The translations under genes and the position numbers were made by a program. The notes under the pieces are model-generated. The model saw only the letters and a list, made by a program, of their open reading frames with translations, made no database searches and was not told the origin of the DNA. From Candidatus Woesearchaeota archaeon UBA119 (lineage in GTDB: Archaea > Nanobdellota > Nanobdellia > Woesearchaeales > UBA119), in assembly GCA_002505945.1 (NCBI GenBank), contig DAWM01000044.1, forward strand, positions 1,612-9,113: a stretch of 7,502 nucleotides of DNA, written 5' to 3'. Of this stretch, positions 1 to 5,972 are shown piece by piece. How positions within the stretch are numbered: the first letter of the stretch is position 1; every line of letters begins with the position of its first letter.

Positions 1-797
1 AAATTGATGAGAAGGATAAGAAAAAAGCTTTGAAGATAATTGCAAAGAGAATCGGATTTGTTTTAGGAATAATGATCGTGGCTTCTGGGATTGTTTATTT
101 TCAACCTATTATTGTAATAATGGTAGAAGTGGTCTTCATTTCTGTGATATGCTTGTTTAACAAGAACAAGTTTATCCCAGAGATAGATGAAAGGGGATTT
201 GGGTTGATCAGCATTGTATCCTTGGCTATTTCGCTTCACATCTCTAATCCTGTTGTGATTGCGATATCTGCCCTAATAACATTATTTGCGTTGTTCTCAT
301 TAATTATTAAGAAGAAGGCGGGTAATAAGATGGCTTTTTTTATCTTCTTGCTTTTCTTGTTACAATATTTATATCTTCTTGGATTCAATCTAACTAGATT
401 ATTTCTTATGCTTAAAGACATTCCTCTGTTGAGCTTTGATTTTGCACTCCACTCGTTCTCTATCGGATTCATGCTTATTGAAGGCGCAGTAATAGCAGCC
501 CTGATTGCTTTATTTTTTAGAGGCCAAAAAGAACCTAAAGCAAAATGGCGAAAAAGAGTCAAGGAAACCTATTCTTATATGATAAGCCGGTTCAAAGAAA
601 CGCAAGCAAACATCAAAGATACATTAATCTTCTTAGGGATAATCGGACTTGTGTTGATAAACTCTTTTTTCCATTGGGTAAGCATTATCTATACTATAAT
701 GATAATACTCACAATAAAACATCTTCTATTGGACAGAAAAGCAGATGAGGAAGGCAAGACAATAAAGAACATTTCCCAGAAGAATAAGAACACATAA
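1..797 (+). CDS. Multi-spanning membrane protein of unknown function, 5' end outside window
   Basis: I do not recognise this protein. The frame is open from the first full codon (base 3) to TAA at 795-797. The first possible start inside the window is a TTG at 30, but it has no well-placed Shine-Dalgarno sequence, and the codons before it read as a plausible charged stretch (IDEKDKKALK), so I treat the gene as 5'-truncated by the window edge. Counting from the TTG, hydrophobic segments lie near residues 8-24, 25-43, 57-75, 75-93, 101-119, 140-163, 198-213 and 215-234, which gives about seven or eight membrane helices. A basic loop (about 164-197, QKEPKAKWRKRVKE) separates the last helix pair, and the tail is Lys-rich and probably cytoplasmic. 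There are no catalytic motifs, few polar residues within helices, and no transporter signature that I can name. It is convergent with cdc48, so no functional link is implied. Confidence 0.7.
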   Translation, partial: IDEKDKKKALKIIAKRIGFVLGIMIVASGIVYFQPIIVIMVEVVFISVICLFNKNKFIPEIDERGFGLISIVSLAISLHISNPVVIAISALITLFALFSLIIKKKAGNKMAFFIFLLFLLQYLYLLGFNLTRLFLMLKDIPLLSFDFALHSFSIGFMLIEGAVIAALIALFFRGQKEPKAKWRKRVKETYSYMISRFKETQANIKDTLIFLGIIGLVLINSFFHWVSIIYTIMIILTIKHLLLDRKADEEGKTIKNISQKNKNT

Positions 798-818
798 AGA
801 AAAAAGTTTCTAAGTAAA
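796..818 (-). terminator. Oligo-T terminator of cdc48 in the 21-base convergent gap
   Basis: Read on the minus strand, the sequence just past the cdc48 stop runs into TTTTTTC (A-run at 800-805 on the plus strand) about 14 bases beyond the stop. Archaeal RNA polymerase ends transcription at such T-tracts without a hairpin. There is no matching T-tract for the left membrane-protein gene before it meets cdc48, so its transcript may run antisense into the 3' end of cdc48. Confidence 0.4.
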
Positions 819-3149
819 CTAGCCATAATAATCCGGTTTTTCAATCATTTCTTGGGCCTTGGCAGAACGGAAATAATCTTCCATCTTCTTGTAGGCCTTG
901 CTAATTTCATCGCTTACAGAGGGCTTAACCTTCTTCAAAACCTCTTCAAAAGCAGAAGCAGAAACTTCTTTGGCCTCAGAGGATTTTCTGATGGTGAGCA
1001 TCGCTGCCTCTCTGCAGATTGCCTCGATATCTGCTCCTACATAACCTTCTGTTTTCTCAGCCAATTTCCTTAAATCCACATCCTTTGCCAGAGGCATATC
1101 CTTAGTATGAATCTTAAATATAGCTAGTCTGGATTTCTCATCTGGCGAGGGTGTAAACATAATCCTGTCAAATCTGCCTGGTCTCAATAACGCAGGATCT
1201 ACCATATCAGGGCGGTTTGTTGCTCCGATAATTACCACGTCATTAAGAGACTCTAACCCATCTAATTCTGTTAGAAGCTGATTGACAACTCTCTCGGTTA
1301 CGCCTGACTGATCCCTGCCTCTTTTTGGGGCTAAGCTATCTATCTCATCAAAGAATATTATAGATGGAGCAGAGGTGCGGGCTTTCCTGAATACTTGGCG
1401 TATAGCTTTCTCACTCTCTCCTACCCATTTTGAGAGCAGTTCTGGACCTTTAACTAGTATAAAGTTAGCCTCAGACTGGTTGGCAACAGCCTTTGCCAAC
1501 AATGTTTTTCCTGTGCCTGGAGGACCAAACAAAAGAAGACCTCTTGGAGGTCGGATCCCAAAGTTGGTAAAATACTCTGGATGCTTGAGTGGCCATTCCA
1601 CTGCTTCCCTTAATTCTTCTTTTACTTCAGATAATCCTCCAATATCCTCCCATTCAATTGAAGGAACCTCTATAAGGAATTCCCTTAAAGCGCTTGGTCT
1701 TACCACCTTGAGAGCTTCCTTAAAGTCATCCATCTTTATTTTCAGTTTCTGGAGTTTTTCAGACGGCAAGGTTTCTTCTTTTTTCAAGTCTAAGTCAGGA
1801 AGGACTCTTTTAAGTGCATTCATTGCTGCTTCCTTAGCCAGGGCTGCAAGGTCTGCACCTACAAAGCCATGTGTTACCTCTGAAAGTTCCTTTATATCTA
1901 CTTTCTCTAAAGGCATGTTTAAGGTATGAATTTTAAGAATCTGTTCCCTTGCCTTTTTCCCTGGGACACCTATTGCAATTTCCCTGTCAAACCGTCCAGG
2001 TCTTCTTAAAGCAGGATCAATTGAATTGGGTATGTTGGTTGCTGCGATAACTACAACCTTTCCTCTCGTTTTCAGCCCATCCATTAACGCAAGCAGTTGG
2101 GCGACTACCCTTCTTTCTACTTCTCCTTTGGTTTCTTCTCTTTTTGGAACAATGGCATCTATCTCGTCTATAAAGATTATTGAAGGGGCGTTCTTCTCAG
2201 CCTCGTCAAATTTCTTTCGGAGATTCTGCTCGCTCTGGCCATAATACTTGCTCATTATCTCTGGGCCGTTTATCAATATGAAATGTGAGTTGGATTCATT
2301 GGCAACAGCCTTTGCAAGCAGGGTCTTACCGCTGCCTGGAGGACCATGAAGCAATACTCCTTTTGGCGGCTCTATCCCCAATCTGTCAAATATCTCGGGA
2401 TGTTTCAAGGGCAACTCTACCATCTCCCTTACCTTTCTAATCTCCTCATCCAAACCTCCTATACTTTCATATGTTATTCCACTGATTGTGGTTTCCTTGA
2501 CCTCTACTGGTTCAGGACTATATTGCACTTCAGTTGCTTCTGTTATTATAACTGGCTTATTTCCAGGAGAAGTTGAAACTACAACGAATTTCATTCCGCC
2601 TAATCCAAAGCCAAATATATTATCCATGTTATCATCGAGAATCTTGAATATATCATCGTAGAAAGGGTTTTGGCTAAGTGTCTTTGTTCTCACTCCACTA
2701 CCTCCCATAGAAGCAACATCGCCTTTAACTACAGCTCTTCCAAGAAGACCTCTCTTAAATAGATTACCTGAGGCTTTTATATACACATTCTTTTCAATAG
2801 GAGCAATGACTACTTTCTTGGCTTCCTTTACATCCGCCTTCTTGATAGTAACAAATTCACCAAGGGTAGCTCCACTATTCCGCCTTATTGAACCATCCAT
2901 CCTGATTATGTTGAGACCTATATCTCCGGGATAGCATCGGGCAGCGATTGCTACTGTAAGTTTCTTCCCTTTGATGCTTACTACATCTCCAGGCCTGACA
3001 TCTATCTCCTTCATAACGCTTGAGTCTATTCTAACGATACCTTTATTGACATCCTCCAGCATAGCTTCAGCTACCTTGAGATTAATGCTTCCCTTATTAG
3101 GAAAGCCGCTACCTGTTCTACCGTTTGGACTCCTTGGGTTCTCTGCCAT
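819..3149 (-). CDS. cdc48: Cdc48/VAT (p97/VCP-like) AAA+ unfoldase
   Basis: Hexameric ATP-driven protein unfoldase of the cytoplasm; archaeal members unfold substrates and can feed the 20S proteasome. The protein has 776 residues (Thermoplasma VAT about 745, human p97 806). Residues 1-21 are a Gly/Ser/Pro-rich extension, about 22-105 match the double-psi barrel of the N domain (VAEA, GDVVSI, NSGATLGEFV), and about 106-205 its second lobe. D1 has Walker A GPPGSGKT at 269-276, pore loop KYYG at 301-304, Walker B IIFIDEID at 324-331 (E329), sensor-1 N372 and arginine fingers R383/R386. D2 has Walker A GPPGTGKT at 542-549, pore loop KWVG at 574-577, Walker B IIFFDEID at 597-604 (E602) and arginine fingers R656/R659. 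Both rings therefore look active. The C-terminus DYYG fits the hydrophobic-Tyr-X proteasome-docking motif and resembles the LYG end of p97. The start is the ATG whose codon is at 3147-3149, with GGTGA (minus strand, 3158-3162) 8 bases upstream. No frameshift or lost catalytic residue is visible. Confidence 0.97.
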   Translation of the reverse strand: MAENPRSPNGRTGSGFPNKGSINLKVAEAMLEDVNKGIVRIDSSVMKEIDVRPGDVVSIKGKKLTVAIAARCYPGDIGLNIIRMDGSIRRNSGATLGEFVTIKKADVKEAKKVVIAPIEKNVYIKASGNLFKRGLLGRAVVKGDVASMGGSGVRTKTLSQNPFYDDIFKILDDNMDNIFGFGLGGMKFVVVSTSPGNKPVIITEATEVQYSPEPVEVKETTISGITYESIGGLDEEIRKVREMVELPLKHPEIFDRLGIEPPKGVLLHGPPGSGKTLLAKAVANESNSHFILINGPEIMSKYYGQSEQNLRKKFDEAEKNAPSIIFIDEIDAIVPKREETKGEVERRVVAQLLALMDGLKTRGKVVVIAATNIPNSIDPALRRPGRFDREIAIGVPGKKAREQILKIHTLNMPLEKVDIKELSEVTHGFVGADLAALAKEAAMNALKRVLPDLDLKKEETLPSEKLQKLKIKMDDFKEALKVVRPSALREFLIEVPSIEWEDIGGLSEVKEELREAVEWPLKHPEYFTNFGIRPPRGLLLFGPPGTGKTLLAKAVANQSEANFILVKGPELLSKWVGESEKAIRQVFRKARTSAPSIIFFDEIDSLAPKRGRDQSGVTERVVNQLLTELDGLESLNDVVIIGATNRPDMVDPALLRPGRFDRIMFTPSPDEKSRLAIFKIHTKDMPLAKDVDLRKLAEKTEGYVGADIEAICREAAMLTIRKSSEAKEVSASAFEEVLKKVKPSVSDEISKAYKKMEDYFRSAKAQEMIEKPDYYG

Positions 3150-3155
3150 TCTGAA

Positions 3156-3163
3156 TTCACCCT
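3156..3163 (-). promoter_or_regulatory. Shine-Dalgarno of cdc48
   Basis: On the minus strand the bases read AGGGTGAA. The core GGTGA ends 8 bases before the ATG. It supports the start at 3149 and thus the presence of the 21-residue N-terminal extension in the protein. Confidence 0.6.
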
Positions 3164-3170
3164 AAATTAG

Positions 3171-3263
3171 TATTTATTATGTTTAATACCTATATTTCAT
3201 TTCAATTAACAATCATTAATAGGTATTATGCTTAATTTTTCTAGGTATTATGCCCTTAATATT
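3171..3263. repeat. Three copies of an imperfect palindromic motif, candidate operators of cdc48
   Basis: The unit is TAGGTATTA, a 4-6 base spacer that begins with TG, then TAAT or TAATACCTA. Site 1 (3171-3192) reads TATTTATTA-TGTT-TAATACCTA, with its right half perfect. Site 2 (3220-3241) reads TAGGTATTA-TGCT-TAATTTTTC. Site 3 (3242-3263) reads TAGGTATTA-TGCCCT-TAATATT. Twelve bases (TAGGTATTATGC) are identical between sites 2 and 3, which lie head to tail with a 22-base period, about two helical turns. The 9-mer TAGGTATTA also occurs inverted at 3184-3192. Site 1 lies between the proposed TATA box and transcription start of cdc48, and sites 2 and 3 lie upstream of it. This arrangement is what binding of a dimeric regulator would look like. 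The regulator is unknown, and the region is AT-rich, but the G-containing 12-mer is not simple AT bias. Confidence 0.55.
3193..3200 (-). promoter_or_regulatory. Candidate TATA box of cdc48
   Basis: On the minus strand this reads GAAATATA, preceded by the purine-rich TTGAAAT as a possible BRE. A start about 25-27 bases downstream would fall near 3170 and give a leader of about 20 bases that includes the Shine-Dalgarno sequence. Other AT-rich octamers nearby could serve instead. Confidence 0.35.
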
Positions 3264-3401
3264 TTTACTACTTATTGATTACCCACTAATGGTTGTGTTA
3301 AGTTAAGTAATATAAAAATGTTATTAAAAGCTGTGTCTTGTGATGAGAAAGGATTTGTGTGCATAATTAAATTAAAAACAATAATTGATTAACTATGTTG
3401 C

Positions 3402-3409
3402 TATAAAAG
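3402..3409 (+). promoter_or_regulatory. TATA box upstream of the TIM-barrel gene
   Basis: TATAAAAG is a good archaeal TATA element and predicts a transcript start near 3428-3432. That would leave a leader of over 120 bases before the ATG at 3553, which is long for archaea. A second, weaker element (CATAAAAAG, 3442-3450) would start transcription near 3468. Confidence 0.45.
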
Positions 3410-3464
3410 GCAGAACAACAAAATTAATAAAGCCAAAAAAGCATAAAAAGGATTGGGAGAAGTG

Positions 3465-3512
3465 ATGAGGGGTGGGCTTCCTGAGAAATACTTAATGTAT
3501 GATAAAGCATAA
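3465..3512 (+). CDS. Possible 15-codon leader ORF (uORF)
   Basis: ATG at 3465 follows GGGAG (3455-3459) at a 5-base spacing and encodes MRGGLPEKYLMYDKA before TAA at 3510-3512. It lies in the leader of the TIM-barrel gene, ending 40 bases before the preferred start, in a different frame. Its only support is the ribosome-binding-like sequence and its place in a long leader. The same bases can be read as a partial C/D guide RNA, and the two readings compete. Chance is a real option. Confidence 0.15.
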   Translation: MRGGLPEKYLMYDKA

Positions 3513-3540
3513 AGGAAGGTCTATCTTAGATTTGAATTAT

Positions 3541-3544
3541 GAGG
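3541..3544 (+). promoter_or_regulatory. Shine-Dalgarno that sets the TIM-barrel start
   Basis: GAGG lies 8 bases before the ATG at 3553. The upstream in-frame ATG at 3499 has no such sequence at the right distance, and the 18 residues between the two ATGs do not look like part of the barrel. I therefore place the start at 3553. Confidence 0.6.
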
Positions 3545-3552
3545 TTTTCAAT

Positions 3553-4410
3553 ATGAACAAAAGAAACAAAGGTTATGACAAATTGCTTTTCGGTACAGCT
3601 GGAGTACCTATCTCTACCCCTAAAAGAGGTAGCGTAGAAGGGGTAAGATATCTCAAAGAGCTTGGCTTGGATGCGATGGAGCTGGAGTTTGTGAGAGGAG
3701 TAAGGATGAAGGAGGAATTGGCTAAAGAGGTCAATAAGGCTAGGAAAGATGAGGGTAAGGAATTAACAGCTCATGGGCCTTATTATATCAATCTAAACTC
3801 CAAGAAACCTGATACGGTTAAAAAAAGTAGGGAACGGATTGTTAGGACAGCGAGGATCGCCCATTTCTGTGGTGCGAAGAGCATAACATTTCATGCGGCT
3901 TATTATCAGAAGATGGATAAGGAGAAGGTTTATCAAAAGGTTAAGGAGGAGTTAAAGAAGATTATACAGGAATTAAAAGAAAAAGGTATTGAAGATGTTT
4001 GGATAAGGCCTGAACTAACTGGGAAGCCTACCCAGTTTGGTGATATTGATGAGCTTATTAGATTAAGTCAAGATGTAGAAGGGGTGTTACCCTGTATTGA
4101 TTTCTCTCATAAGTTCGCCAGAGAAAGAGGAGAGTTTAATTCTAAAGAGGATTTCTCTGGGCTGCTTAATCAGTTAAAGGACGGGCTTGGTAAAGAGATT
4201 CTTTCCAATATGCATTGCCACATTTCTGGGATAGAATACGGGCCCAAGGGAGAGAAGAATCATCTAAACCTTAAAGATGCTAAGCTAAACATAAAGGCTT
4301 TGCTGCAATCCTTAAAGAACTTTGATTGTAAGGGAGTTGTAATCTGCGAGAGCCCTAATATTGAAGGAGATGCTAAGTATATGAAGGATATGTTTTACTC
4401 ATTGTCTTAA
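3553..4410 (+). CDS. Endonuclease IV-like TIM-barrel protein (AP endonuclease 2 superfamily)
   Basis: Family members of the Nfo type cut DNA 5' to abasic sites with a metal cluster; related barrels are sugar isomerases. From the preferred ATG the protein has 285 residues, as usual for the family (303 if the ATG at 3499 were used). Strand 1 is LLFGTAGVP at 11-19. Residues aligning with the E. coli Nfo metal ligands are visible: H74 (AHGPYYINL, Nfo H69), H114 (FHAAYY, H109), E154 (RPELTG, E145), D183 and H186 (CIDFSHKFA, D179/H182), H223 (HCHISG, H216), H237 (EKNHLNL, H231) and E266 (CESPN, E261). The Asp of the Nfo DRH motif is not evident: K235 sits at that place, with E234 next to it. The conserved HGPYYINL and CIDFSH motifs favour Nfo-like over isomerase function. 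It is the first of three + strand genes, 46 bases before the diiron protein. Superfamily is sure; nuclease activity is inferred. Confidence 0.85.
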   Translation: MNKRNKGYDKLLFGTAGVPISTPKRGSVEGVRYLKELGLDAMELEFVRGVRMKEELAKEVNKARKDEGKELTAHGPYYINLNSKKPDTVKKSRERIVRTARIAHFCGAKSITFHAAYYQKMDKEKVYQKVKEELKKIIQELKEKGIEDVWIRPELTGKPTQFGDIDELIRLSQDVEGVLPCIDFSHKFARERGEFNSKEDFSGLLNQLKDGLGKEILSNMHCHISGIEYGPKGEKNHLNLKDAKLNIKALLQSLKNFDCKGVVICESPNIEGDAKYMKDMFYSLS

Positions 4411-4425
4411 TCATGTTAATTTTCA

Positions 4426-4444
4426 TTATATATTTATTATATAA
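4426..4444 (+). promoter_or_regulatory. TATA-like palindrome before the diiron protein gene
   Basis: TTATATA (4426-4432) and TATATAA (4438-4444) form a perfect 7-base inverted repeat with a 5-base loop. The first half centres about 27 bases before the GTG at 4457, so a transcript could start at or next to the GTG. The gene may instead be co-transcribed with the TIM-barrel gene. An AT-only palindrome can arise by chance. Confidence 0.35.
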
Positions 4445-4456
4445 GGGTATGGAAGG

Positions 4457-4927
4457 GTGAAGAAAATAGAAGAAAAAGATGGGAAAAAGGATGTGGAGCT
4501 GATTAAGTCGGCTTTGAGACAGGAGATGGCGGCTGAAAGAAGGTATGCTAAGCATCTTGCCAATGTAAACAACAAAAGGGTTAGGCAAGTCCTGAGGGAG
4601 CTACATGAGGCAGAAGGAAAGCACAAGGATGCTTTGGTAATTGAGATGAAGAAAAGAGTGCCTTCATTTGAGCCTGAGAAGAATGAGCTTTGGAAGTTAG
4701 AGATGAACCCTGAGATGCTTGAAGGGATTGGTGATGATGTAGAGTTGATTAAGACTATTCTAAACATTAACATTGAGAAGGAGAAGGAGGCTCTTAAGCA
4801 ATACAAGGGATATGCAAATGAGACCAACAGCGACGAGTTAAAGCAGCTTTTCCTCCAGTTTGGCAGGGAGGAATATGAACATAGTGAACATTTGAAAGAA
4901 TTGAATAAGGAGATGAATGGGGAATAA
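4457..4927 (+). CDS. Rubrerythrin-like (ferritin-like) diiron protein without rubredoxin domain
   Basis: The 156-residue protein is a predicted four-helix bundle of the rubrerythrin class, whose members reduce peroxide or oxidise iron at a diiron site in the cytoplasm. All six usual ligands can be placed: E23 in helix 1 (Tyr30 seven residues later, as in rubrerythrin), E53 and H56 (ExxH) in helix 2, E109 in helix 3 (Tyr116 seven later), and E139 and H142 (EYEH) in helix 4. The extra Glu of classical rubrerythrins is less clear. No CxxC pair exists, and in fact there is no Cys at all, so there is no rubredoxin domain and electrons must come from a separate donor. The ends are highly charged. 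The start is GTG at 4457, since a stop lies in frame at 4442-4444; AAGGG at 4443-4447 is a possible ribosome site. A GTG at 4493 is the main alternative and would remove 12 residues without touching the ligands. Confidence 0.8.
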   Translation: MKKIEEKDGKKDVELIKSALRQEMAAERRYAKHLANVNNKRVRQVLRELHEAEGKHKDALVIEMKKRVPSFEPEKNELWKLEMNPEMLEGIGDDVELIKTILNINIEKEKEALKQYKGYANETNSDELKQLFLQFGREEYEHSEHLKELNKEMNGE

Positions 4928-4933
4928 ACAAGG

Positions 4934-4942
4934 TTTTTAAAT
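4934..4942 (+). promoter_or_regulatory. TATA box of the RNA methyltransferase gene
   Basis: TTTTTAAAT preceded by AAGG resembles an archaeal BRE/TATA pair. Its centre lies about 25 bases before the ATG at 4964, which predicts a leaderless or nearly leaderless mRNA and argues for the ATG rather than the TTG at 4952 as the start. Confidence 0.5.
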
Positions 4943-4963
4943 TAGGAAGATTTGCTGTTTCTT

Positions 4964-5896
4964 ATGGATAAAGAGAAGATTGAGATAAAGCCAGGATTTG
5001 AAGAGAGATACAAGAAGATATTCAAGGATGAGTACGAGCTATTTCTCAAGTATTCTTTTAAATTCCCAAAGAGAGCAATAAGGGTAAATACCTTAAGGGC
5101 AAGCATAGAAGAGGTTAAGGAACAACTGGAGAAGATATGGAATTTGGAGAGTATTCCATGGTGCGAAGAAGGTTTTTGGATTAATGGGGATAGAAGAGAT
5201 ATTGGCAATCATCTATTTCATCAGCTTGGTAAAGTCTATGTCCAGGAGCCTGCGAGTATGATCCCTGCGGTTGTTCTTAATCCAAAACCAGGAGAATTCG
5301 TGCTTGATATGGCCGCAGCGCCTGGCTCTAAGACCACTCAAATGGCCGCGATGATGGAGAACAAAGGTGGCATAATTGCTAATGAGAGTGATTATAAGCG
5401 GCTTAAGATGCTGGACATGAACCTTCAGAGATGTGGGGTATTGAATGCTGTAATAACAAATATGAATGGTCTCGCTTTAGGAAAGAAGAATACAAGGTTT
5501 GACAAGGTGCTCATAGATGCACCATGTTCTGGAACTGGTACAATAAGAAAGAGTTTTCTTACCTTGAAGATGTGGAATAAAAAGATGGTTGAGAAGCTTT
5601 CCAGACTGCAGGAGAAACTGCTTGAGAGTGCCTTTAATTGTGTGAAAAAAGGAGGAATTGTAGTTTATTCCACTTGTTCTTTAGAACCTTTTGAAGATGA
5701 GAGAGTTATATCTAACTTCCTAATAAAAAGAAGCGATGCAGTTCCAGAGGAAATAGAGCTACCTTTAAAAAGGGATAGCCCAATAACCGAATTCGAAAAA
5801 CAGGAGTTTCATACGGGAGTAAAGAAATGCCTTAGGATTAGCCCCCAAAGGAACGATACTGATGGTTTCTTCGTCTGTCGTCTAAAGAAGCTTTGA
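4964..5896 (+). CDS. NOL1/NOP2/Sun-family RNA cytosine-C5 methyltransferase
   Basis: S-adenosylmethionine-dependent enzyme that makes 5-methylcytosine in tRNA or rRNA. From the ATG it has 310 residues, the size of short archaeal members such as MJ0026 and the archaeal Trm4 proteins. Signatures: RVNTLR at 40-45 (N-terminal family motif), QEPASMIPA at 94-102, SAM motif I DMAAAPGSKTTQ at 115-126, acidic residue for the ribose near E141, motif IV DAPCSGTG at 185-192 with C188 (release of product), motif VI YSTCSL at 235-240 with C238 (nucleophile), and the closing ISPQRNDTDGFF at 292-303. Both catalytic Cys are present, so it should be active. There is no room for a PUA or other added RNA-binding domain. 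The ATG at 4964 fits a TATA box 25 bases upstream; a TTG at 4952 with AGGA just before it would add four residues. The gap to the diiron gene is 36 bases. Whether the target is tRNA or rRNA cannot be read from the sequence. Confidence 0.93.
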   Translation: MDKEKIEIKPGFEERYKKIFKDEYELFLKYSFKFPKRAIRVNTLRASIEEVKEQLEKIWNLESIPWCEEGFWINGDRRDIGNHLFHQLGKVYVQEPASMIPAVVLNPKPGEFVLDMAAAPGSKTTQMAAMMENKGGIIANESDYKRLKMLDMNLQRCGVLNAVITNMNGLALGKKNTRFDKVLIDAPCSGTGTIRKSFLTLKMWNKKMVEKLSRLQEKLLESAFNCVKKGGIVVYSTCSLEPFEDERVISNFLIKRSDAVPEEIELPLKRDSPITEFEKQEFHTGVKKCLRISPQRNDTDGFFVCRLKKL

Positions 5897-5934
5897 TTTC
5901 TTTTGGAACCAAACCAAAAAATTTCAAGGATACC

Positions 5935-5942
5935 TTTAAATA
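5935..5942 (+). promoter_or_regulatory. TATA octamer TTTAAATA (distal) before the surface protein gene
   Basis: TTTAAATA preceded by AAGGATACC predicts a start near 5966. It is the same octamer as the proximal promoter 76 bases downstream. It may be an alternative promoter of the surface protein or drive a short unrecognised transcript. Confidence 0.4.
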
Positions 5943-5950
5943 GGACTGGG

Positions 5951-5967
5951 TTCTACACCGACTAGAA
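5951..5967 (+). repeat. Small hairpin downstream of the distal TATA octamer
   Basis: TTCTA and TAGAA pair with a 7-base loop (CACCGAC). The stem is only 5 pairs and mostly A-T, so it is weak. The predicted start from the distal TATA box falls at its end. Confidence 0.25.
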
Positions 5968-5972
5968 ACAAA

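Larger units (their letters stand above)
3264..3552. other. AT-rich divergent intergenic region and leader of the TIM-barrel gene
   Basis: No gene of normal size is visible here on either strand. The first half is strongly AT-rich. The second half (about 3450-3484) is richer in G and purines and holds a Shine-Dalgarno-like GGGAG at 3455-3459, a 15-codon frame at 3465-3512, and a GTGATGA / CTGA pair (3462-3468 and 3481-3484) that resembles C and D' boxes of archaeal guide RNAs. GTGATGA also occurs at 3340-3346 without a CTGA nearby. No tRNA-like cloverleaf was seen. Confidence 0.5.

Noticed and set aside
1375..1929. Plus-strand open frame of 184 codons opposite cdc48
   Set aside because: It lies wholly antisense to conserved AAA+ sequence, has a composition explained by the complement of cdc48 codons, and has no ribosome site or recognisable domain.
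3340..3346. GTGATGA as a box C of another guide RNA
   Set aside because: No CTGA at a usable distance follows, so the motif stands alone.
3499..3552. Upstream ATG (3499) for the TIM-barrel gene
   Set aside because: It lacks a Shine-Dalgarno sequence, whereas ATG 3553 has GAGG at 8 bases; the extra 18 residues precede the first barrel strand and match nothing known to me.
4449..4460. ATG at 4449 as start of the diiron protein
   Set aside because: That frame reads Met-Glu-Gly-stop; the real frame begins at GTG 4457.
4426..4827. Minus-strand open frame of 133 codons opposite the diiron protein gene
   Set aside because: Ser/Phe-rich product typical of the complement of a Lys/Glu-rich gene; the plus strand carries all diiron ligands.
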